Of a stretch of DNA of 64,000 bases, positions 58,837 through 64,000 are shown one piece after another; the stretch's first letter is position 1, and each line of letters opens with the position of its first letter. The notes beneath the pieces were generated by a model. It had not been told where the DNA came from. It saw only the letters and a program-made list of their open reading frames with translations, and ran no database searches. A program made the position numbers and the translations under genes. Source of the DNA: Nisaea nitritireducens (GTDB lineage Bacteria > Pseudomonadota > Alphaproteobacteria > Thalassobaculales > Thalassobaculaceae); assembly GCF_014904795.1 (NCBI RefSeq), contig NZ_JACZFS010000027.1, forward strand, positions 1 to 64,000, read 5' to 3'.

Positions 58837-59268
58837 TCAAGCAACGACCGTGACAGGCACGTCGGCATGCATGACCAAATTCGCGGTAGCGCTGCCGAAA
58901 ATCCGGCTCGCGATGCCCCCTTCGGAGGCCCTTCCCACGATGATCTGATCTGCCTTCTCGTCGCTTGCGACGGCGTTCAATGTATCGGCGACATTGCCGT
59001 GGCGGACCATGCCGCGCGCGTTCATACCGGCCTTTTTCAAGCTCTCGAGCGCCGGGGCAACAACCCGTTCCATCGCCAGGGCGATTTCCTCTTCACGTCG
59101 TTTGTGACGCTCGGCATTTTCTTCAGGTGTCTGAAAAGAGAAAGGCGACCATTCGATCACGTAGACAATCAGAAGCTCGCAATTTCCCGTAACAGACGCC
59201 AAATTCTGTCCGAACTTTAACGCGCGTTCGCCAGAACCGTGGCCGTCCAGCCCGATAATCAACTTCAT
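58837..59268 (-). CDS. Universal stress protein (UspA family)
   Basis: A protein of 143 residues, one Usp domain. The end reads DQIIVGRASEGGIASRIFGSATANLVMHADVPVTVV. The usual ATP motif G-x2-G-x9-G-(S/T) is present except that its second Gly is Ser (GRAS), so nucleotide binding may be changed. Usp genes in operons with transporters often bind and tune the transporter; being 12 bases upstream of the symporter gene suits that idea (inference). The gap 59269-59502 shows no gene; GCTCGACG (59424-59431) and CGTCGAGC (59449-59456) form a hairpin there. Confidence 0.88.
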   Translation of the reverse strand: MKLIIGLDGHGSGERALKFGQNLASVTGNCELLIVYVIEWSPFSFQTPEENAERHKRREEEIALAMERVVAPALESLKKAGMNARGMVRHGNVADTLNAVASDEKADQIIVGRASEGGIASRIFGSATANLVMHADVPVTVVA

Positions 59269-59502
59269 TCTGATACCCCCTGTTCGTATTCCGAAAGGAT
59301 AATCTCCTATCGGTTGTTATGGTCAGCTTAGGTCAAGCCAGGAAAACGGTCTATCGCCAAAGCGACGCCCTTGTTTCGCTAAAAAAAGAAGCAAATAGAC
59401 CGGAAAACGGAGCTTTTTGACTCGCTCGACGCCGCCGGATAACGGCAACGTCGAGCGCATAAAAGACACGCTAAACGTGCTTATGAACCGGGTCAGCCCC
59501 GC

Positions 59503-60906
59503 TTATGAATGACCGGGCTTGTTTCCGACCATGTTTTCAGGTCTCACCCAGGCGTCGTATTCTTCCGCCGTCACCAGACCGAGCCCGGTTGCCGCCTGCT
59601 TGAGGCTGGTTCCGTCCGCGAAGGCCTTCTTGGCAATCTGGGCCGCCTTGTCGTAGCCGATATGCGGATTGAGCGCCGTCACTAGCATCAGGGACTGCTC
59701 CATCAATTGCTGGATACGCTCCTCGTTGGCCTCGATCCCGACAACGCAGTTCTCGGAAAAACTACGAGTGCCATCGGCGAGGAGCGCGACCGACTGCAAC
59801 AGATTGAAGATCATCACCGGCTTGAAGACGTTCAGCTCGAAATGCCCCGTCGCCCCGGCGACAGTGATGGTGGTGTGATTACCCATCACCTGGGCGCAGA
59901 CCTGCGTCAGGGACTCGGACTGGGTCGGATTGACCTTGCCCGGCATGATCGACGAGCCCGGCTCGTTCGCGGGCAATTGCAGCTCTCCAAGCCCGCTGCG
60001 GGGGCCGCTGCCGAGCATGCGGATATCGTTCGCGATCTTCATGCAGCTCGCGGCGAGAACATTGAGGGTGCCCGACATCTCGACAATGGCGTCATGCGCC
60101 GCCAGCGCCTCGAATTTGTTCACCGCGCTGGTGAAGGGCAGACCGGTCAGCTCCCGGACCCTCTCGACGAACGCCTCGGCGAAGCCCGGAGCCGCGTTCA
60201 GACCGGTGCCGACCGCAGTGCCGCCCTGGGCAAGCTCCATCAGCCGCGGTAACGCACCGCGCACCCGTTCGATCCCGAGCTCGATCTGCCGGGCATAGCC
60301 GGAGAACTCCTGACCCAACGTTACCGGCGTCGCGTCCTGCAGATGGGTCCGGCCGATCTTGACGATCCCCGAGAATTCCTCCGCTTTTGCCCGCAGCGCC
60401 GCATGAAACTCCTGCAACGCCGGTAGCAGAGCCCGGTCGATCTCGAGCACGCCGGCAATCGACATGGCGGTCGGGAAACTGTCGTTCGAGCTTTGCCCCA
60501 TATTAACGTGATCGTTCGGATGCACCGGCTGCTTGCTGCCGATAACGCCGCCCATCAGCTCGATGGCCCGGTTGGAGATCACCTCATTGAGGTTCATGTT
60601 CGTCTGGGTGCCGGAGCCTGTCTGCCAGACCACCAGCGGAAAATGGTCGTCGAGCGTGCCCGCGATCACCTCGTCGGCGGCGACTACCATAGCCCTGCCA
60701 AGCTCAGGAGCCAGTTTGCCAAGGTCCATATTGGCCAGCGCCGCGGCCTTCTTCTGGATCGCGAAGGCGCGGATCAGCGCCGACGGCATCCGCTCCCTGC
60801 CGATCTTGAAATTTTGCAGGGATCGCTGGGTCTGGGCTCCCCAGTAACGGTCCGCCGGAACGGACATCTCGCCCATAGTGTCGGTTTCAATGCGTGTATC
60901 GGTCAT
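59503..60906 (-). CDS. fumC: Fumarate hydratase, class II
   Basis: A protein of 467 residues, the FumC size. The family signature [15 protein letters not shown] is present, as are [39 protein letters not shown] and [21 protein letters not shown]. It interconverts fumarate and malate in the citric acid cycle without iron-sulfur cluster. A single gene with gaps of over 200 bases on both sides, so probably independently transcribed. Confidence 0.95.
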   Translation of the reverse strand: MTDTRIETDTMGEMSVPADRYWGAQTQRSLQNFKIGRERMPSALIRAFAIQKKAAALANMDLGKLAPELGRAMVVAADEVIAGTLDDHFPLVVWQTGSGTQTNMNLNEVISNRAIELMGGVIGSKQPVHPNDHVNMGQSSNDSFPTAMSIAGVLEIDRALLPALQEFHAALRAKAEEFSGIVKIGRTHLQDATPVTLGQEFSGYARQIELGIERVRGALPRLMELAQGGTAVGTGLNAAPGFAEAFVERVRELTGLPFTSAVNKFEALAAHDAIVEMSGTLNVLAASCMKIANDIRMLGSGPRSGLGELQLPANEPGSSIMPGKVNPTQSESLTQVCAQVMGNHTTITVAGATGHFELNVFKPVMIFNLLQSVALLADGTRSFSENCVVGIEANEERIQQLMEQSLMLVTALNPHIGYDKAAQIAKKAFADGTSLKQAATGLGLVTAEEYDAWVRPENMVGNKPGHS

Positions 60907-61052
60907 GAAAGACTCTCCGAATGCACCCTGTGGGTTCGGTAAATTTTCCGACCAGCCTCACTCCCCGGACCATGGCGCCGCGTCAAACTCTCGCGTCCGG
61001 CGAACTCAGGCCCCGTCCGCGTTGAGCCACGGATCGTCTTCACCTGGAATGC

Positions 61053-61106
61053 CCGCAATGACGCCATTGCGCAAGTGTGCCGCGGTCAAGACGCGCGTCA
61101 TTGCGG
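61053..61106. repeat. 12-base inverted repeat with 30-base spacer
   Basis: CCGCAATGACGC (61053-61064) recurs as its exact reverse complement GCGTCATTGCGG (61095-61106). The repeat lies in the gap between the fumC start and the stop of the small SDR gene. It could fold as a hairpin at the end of the SDR transcript, but no U-tract follows. Confidence 0.5.
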
Positions 61107-61132
61107 ATTATCAACATGTACCGGCCCTGATG

Positions 61133-61843
61133 TCACCAAGGGACGCGAGCGCCTTGCCAATCGAAAAAACCGCCTGTGTCTTCCTTATTCAGACGATCAA
61201 GAACAGAGAGCAGATTGGCGGCAGCGGCATCCGGGCTGTGCAGGTCCAGTCCCTGTTTTGCAAAGGGTACGGACAAATGAGTGTCGACCGTTCCCGGATG
61301 CAAAGCGACGCAAACAGCTTCCGGAGCGCGGCGGGCCAGCTCGACGGACGCTGTCCGGACAAACTGATTGAGCGCCGCTTTCGAGGCACGATAGCCATAC
61401 CAGCCACCGAGACGGTTATCGCCAATGGACCCGACCCGCGCAGACAATGTTGCAAAGACCGTTTTTCCGGTGCGTGGGAGTCTCGGCAGAAAATGTTTCA
61501 TGAGCAGGGCCGGCCCAATCGCATTTATGGCAAAAGCGGTCGCGAGTTTCTGCGCGTCGAGCTCACGCCAGGTTTTCTCGGGCCCCTCGCCGCCCTGATG
61601 AAGAAATCCGGTCGCATCGATAACCAGTCGAATCTCCCCATCCGCGGCAGCCGCCTTTGCCGCACGTTCCAGGCTGGCCTCGTCGGCAAGATCAATGGGA
61701 AGAGGACTGCGGCGACTGAAACCGAGAACAGTCTTGAAACGGCCCGTCTCGTTCAAGGCAGAGAACAGCGCCGAGCCAATTCCGCCGGACGCGCCGATCA
61801 CGACGGCCACCCCACCGGGCGTAAAGGATTCAAACTTGCTCAT
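61133..61843 (-). CDS. Short-chain dehydrogenase/reductase, C-factor (CsgA)-like
   Basis: A protein of 236 residues. The dinucleotide motif is VVIGASGGIGSALFSAL, and the catalytic Tyr and Lys fall in YGYRASKAALNQFVRTASVELAR. The spacing and the LHPGTVDTHLS segment fit the CsgA/C-factor type of SDR found in many proteobacteria as a housekeeping gene of unclear role. It lies 7 bases after the DCC protein gene in the same direction, so the two are co-transcribed. Confidence 0.85.
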   Translation of the reverse strand: MSKFESFTPGGVAVVIGASGGIGSALFSALNETGRFKTVLGFSRRSPLPIDLADEASLERAAKAAAADGEIRLVIDATGFLHQGGEGPEKTWRELDAQKLATAFAINAIGPALLMKHFLPRLPRTGKTVFATLSARVGSIGDNRLGGWYGYRASKAALNQFVRTASVELARRAPEAVCVALHPGTVDTHLSVPFAKQGLDLHSPDAAAANLLSVLDRLNKEDTGGFFDWQGARVPW

Positions 61844-61850
61844 TGCAGGT

Positions 61851-62243
61851 CTAGTCTTTCCGGATCAGGTCTCGAACGCGCTGGAACATCTGTGCGAGCC
61901 ACGGACGTATCGGCAGGAACAGACGGTAGCCATACTCAAGCAGCGGCGTCAGGCCCGGTAGCGATGCAATTTTGGCCACCCACCTCCATCCCGGCAATTG
62001 TCGCCAGACCTCGACGAAAGCGGCGGCGCCTGAGTGTATCTGTCCGTCTTTCCCGATGATGTGGAAACGCCTCATCGCCGTTTCCCTGTCGAGGGCCGGC
62101 GGCATTACGGCATTGGAATCGGACACATCCACAAGACATAGCGCCCCCTGCACATCATGCTGCCGGTACATATGGATTTCGGACTGGCAGAGAGGACAGG
62201 AGCCGTCAAAGAAGACAACTGTTCGACTTTCCGTGTCCGCCAT
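61851..62243 (-). CDS. DCC family thiol-disulfide oxidoreductase-like protein (DUF393)
   Basis: A protein of 130 residues. The N-terminal motif VVFFDGSCPLCQSEIHMYR has the DxxCxxC that names the family. The family is thioredoxin-like and of uncertain role; some members are linked to cytochrome or lipid metabolism. It ends 7 bases before the SDR start. The 152-base gap upstream (62244-62395) separates it from the MFS gene and shows no other feature. Confidence 0.87.
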   Translation of the reverse strand: MADTESRTVVFFDGSCPLCQSEIHMYRQHDVQGALCLVDVSDSNAVMPPALDRETAMRRFHIIGKDGQIHSGAAAFVEVWRQLPGWRWVAKIASLPGLTPLLEYGYRLFLPIRPWLAQMFQRVRDLIRKD

Positions 62244-62395
62244 TTTCCGCCTCGCTCAATGTACTGGTGCTGACCTCGCATGAAGTCTTACGCTGCTGTG
62301 CTGGCGACGGATCTTTTTTGCAGCCTGCCGGAGCAGGCCATCAATGGCTCGGGATTGGACCGGCAGCAATACAGCTCACCAAGCCGTTTCTTGCT

Positions 62396-63664
62396 TCAGG
62401 CAGTCTCGACGGCCCGCCGCGCGGGCCCTCTCCTGTCGAGCTGCAGCCAAAGGAAGAAAGCGACCGAAAGATTGAGGAGGTTCCAGGCCACGCCGTTCAG
62501 GAAAGCGGCGTCGTAAGACAGGGTCAGATCGTAGATTTTTCCCGACATCCAGCCGCCAAGCGCCATGCCGAGCAACGTTGCCGATAGTACAAGCCCCACC
62601 CGGGTTCCAGCCTCGGCCGCAGGGAAAAACCGCCGCACGACCAGCGCATAGGTCGGCACAATGCCACCCTGTGCCAGACCGAACAGGGCGGAGACGGCAT
62701 AAAGGGAAATCAATCCGGTAAAGGGCAGGAACAGCAGCAGCGACAGGCCCTGCATGACCGAGGATACGATCAGCGTCGGCAAGGCGCCGATCCGGTCGGC
62801 AAGCCAGCCGAAGACAAGACGGCTGACTATGCCCGTTGCCAGCATCAGGGAGAGCATTTCCGCACCGCGCGCCGTGCCGTAACCCAGATCGCCGCAATAG
62901 GCGACGATATGGACCTGGGGCATCGCCATGGCGACACAGCAGCTGAGGCCGGCGACCAGAAGCAAGCCCTGCACGGCGCGGCCAGACAAGGGGCTTCCGG
63001 CACTTTCCAGGGCCGGTGCGGTCGGTGGTTGGGCAGGCCTTCCCGGTAGCGGCGCAGGCACAGACGGGCTGCGTTCGCGTAAAGCCGCCGAAAGCGGCAG
63101 AAGGGTGCACAGGCAGACGCCCGCGATAATCATGTGCGTGTCGCGCCAGCCCTGCGTGTCGACAAAATACTGCACCACGGGAGGCCAGATCGTGCCGGCG
63201 AGATAGCTACCGCTGGCCCCGATCGCCACAGCTATGCCGCGACGGCGCTGGAACCAGTGGGTAACGTCAGAGATCACCGGCCCGAAGCTGGCCGAACTGC
63301 CGAGCATGCCGACCAGAAGCCCCTGAAGCAGTACGAACTGCCATAGATTTTCCGCATGGGCGGAGAGAAAATAGCCGAGCGCCAGTGCGATAGCGCCGAA
63401 ACGCAGCGGCACCACGATGCCGTAGCGATCAGCCAGCCGGCCCATCAGGATGCCGCCAATAGCGAAACCGATCATGGTCGCTGTATAAGGTAGCGAGGCA
63501 TCCGCCCGCGCCAGTTCGAAGTCTGCTTCGACCGCCGGCAGGATGACCACGACGGACCACAGGCCCACACCGCCGATCATGCTGATCAGCAAAGACATGG
63601 AAAGCCGGAACCAGGCGTAGGGACTGTCGACTTCCCGCTCCGCCAGAATGGACGCGATCTTCAT
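62396..63664 (-). CDS. Major facilitator superfamily transporter
   Basis: A protein of 422 residues with about twelve membrane segments. The MFS loop between segments 2 and 3 reads GGILMGRLADRYG, and its counterpart in the second half is SRLVFGWLADRIG. It resembles the oxalate:formate antiporter/monocarboxylate-like group (VVILPAVEADFELARADASLPYTATMIG near the start), which exchange organic anions; this is only a resemblance. It ends in a Cys/Arg-rich tail of about 12 residues. Confidence 0.87.
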   Translation of the reverse strand: MKIASILAEREVDSPYAWFRLSMSLLISMIGGVGLWSVVVILPAVEADFELARADASLPYTATMIGFAIGGILMGRLADRYGIVVPLRFGAIALALGYFLSAHAENLWQFVLLQGLLVGMLGSSASFGPVISDVTHWFQRRRGIAVAIGASGSYLAGTIWPPVVQYFVDTQGWRDTHMIIAGVCLCTLLPLSAALRERSPSVPAPLPGRPAQPPTAPALESAGSPLSGRAVQGLLLVAGLSCCVAMAMPQVHIVAYCGDLGYGTARGAEMLSLMLATGIVSRLVFGWLADRIGALPTLIVSSVMQGLSLLLFLPFTGLISLYAVSALFGLAQGGIVPTYALVVRRFFPAAEAGTRVGLVLSATLLGMALGGWMSGKIYDLTLSYDAAFLNGVAWNLLNLSVAFFLWLQLDRRGPARRAVETA

Positions 63665-63848
63665 TCGATAAACGGCCTAAACTGAATGATGTTTTAGCGC
63701 CGCCCGGAAAGGCGGCTCCGGAAGACGGTAACCGAGACAACGGGCAGCGCAAAGCCCGGATATGACTGCATAAAGAAGCCTCGGTACAGGCCCGCGTCAG
63801 GCGGAAAGCAGAGAGCGAAGGATCGGCTCACGGCTGCCGGTTCATGCG

Positions 63849-64000
63849 TTAGACTTCATCAGCATAGGCGGTCGACTCATAGCTTTTAGTGCGCTCAAGA
63901 GCATCCAGCCAATAACCGGAGCTGATGATCTCAAGTTTTACAGCGTCTTCGCCAACAGGTTCCGCGCGCACGGTCCAGACGACCTCGGCAGCATTGGGAA
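63849..64000 (-). CDS. C-terminal fragment of an unidentified protein
   Basis: A minus-strand frame enters from the right edge and ends at TAA 63851-63849. The 50 visible residues (ending SYESTAYADEV, with EVVWTVRAEPVGEDAVKLEI before) look like genuine coding sequence: no stop, suitable base use and many charged residues. I do not recognise the family from this end. The gap 63665-63848 shows a small GCCGCC/GGCGGC hairpin at 63700-63717 and no gene. Confidence 0.5.
   Translation of the reverse strand, partial: PNAAEVVWTVRAEPVGEDAVKLEIISSGYWLDALERTKSYESTAYADEV

Noticed and set aside
57196-59220. Open frame of 674 codons on the plus strand
   Set aside because: It is antisense to the AGCS symporter and usp genes and is rich in Asp, Arg and His, as expected of a shadow frame.
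59424-59456. Terminator of fumC
   Set aside because: The hairpin is real, but it lies 47 bases beyond the stop and no U-tract follows it on the minus strand; the T-run is on the wrong side.
1-64000. tRNA genes, rRNA genes, CRISPR arrays, insertion sequences
   Set aside because: No cloverleaf, regularly spaced repeat, transposase or ribosomal sequence was seen on either strand.

Overview
The window is gene-dense, GC-rich DNA (A/T-rich only between divergent genes). Its gene families and Shine-Dalgarno style point to a heterotrophic alphaproteobacterium, probably marine or rhizosphere (inference: TRAP transporters, Tat-exported binding proteins, ectoine breakdown, and bad genes close to those of Rhodopseudomonas). 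It reads as a run of catabolic operons, almost every one pairing a transporter with hydrolases. I see no tRNA, rRNA, CRISPR array, phage or insertion sequence.

Region 1 (1-16968), nitrogenous ring and ureido compounds. It holds a TRAP binding protein (cut by the window edge); a hydantoin operon (D-carbamoylase, D-hydantoinase, a racemase homologue without its catalytic cysteines, a PuuE-like deacetylase); a divergent NMT1-type ABC transporter with a TRZ/ATZ-type amidohydrolase; and a PotABCD-like ABC operon that carries the intact hydantoin racemase plus a GNAT enzyme. A GntR/FCD regulator closes the region.

Region 2 (17155-30665), an amide island. An Opp/Dpp-type ABC transporter operon also encodes an isochorismatase-like cysteine hydrolase, an asparaginase-like enzyme with an altered substrate pocket, and a DMT permease. 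It is flanked by two paralogous pairs of a small AtzG/GatC-like protein plus an amidase. Copies of AATTGTATCCAATTTA precede both pairs and the transporter operon, and a variant lies between the gntR gene and another DMT permease. Sigma-54 (-24/-12) promoter matches lie before several transporter operons in regions 1 and 2, suggesting nitrogen control. This island is my best candidate for an undescribed system; its substrate is unknown.

Region 3 (30838-37373), ectoine degradation: aminotransferase, AsnC/Lrp regulator, EutC, EutB, and divergently DoeA plus an ArgE-like deacetylase. A broken fdsG-like gene follows.

Region 4 (38096-41467), cyclohexanecarboxylate degradation: an AliB-like acyl-CoA dehydrogenase, BadI, BadH and divergent BadR, with a large inverted-repeat operator between badH and badR.

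Region 5 (41481-49731), a nine-gene operon joining a TRAP transporter to a feruloyl-CoA-synthetase-like ligase, a crotonase, an SDR, a MarR regulator, a metal-dependent hydrolase and a DUF3237 protein: uptake and CoA-dependent breakdown of an aromatic or cyclic acid.

Region 6 (49889-57055): a KstD-like flavoprotein, an IclR-led five-gene cluster of unknown pathway, a flavin reductase-like protein and a second PuuE-like enzyme. Region 7 (57207-64000) is more ordinary: usp plus a sodium:alanine symporter, fumarase C, a small SDR, a DCC protein, an MFS carrier and the end of one more gene.
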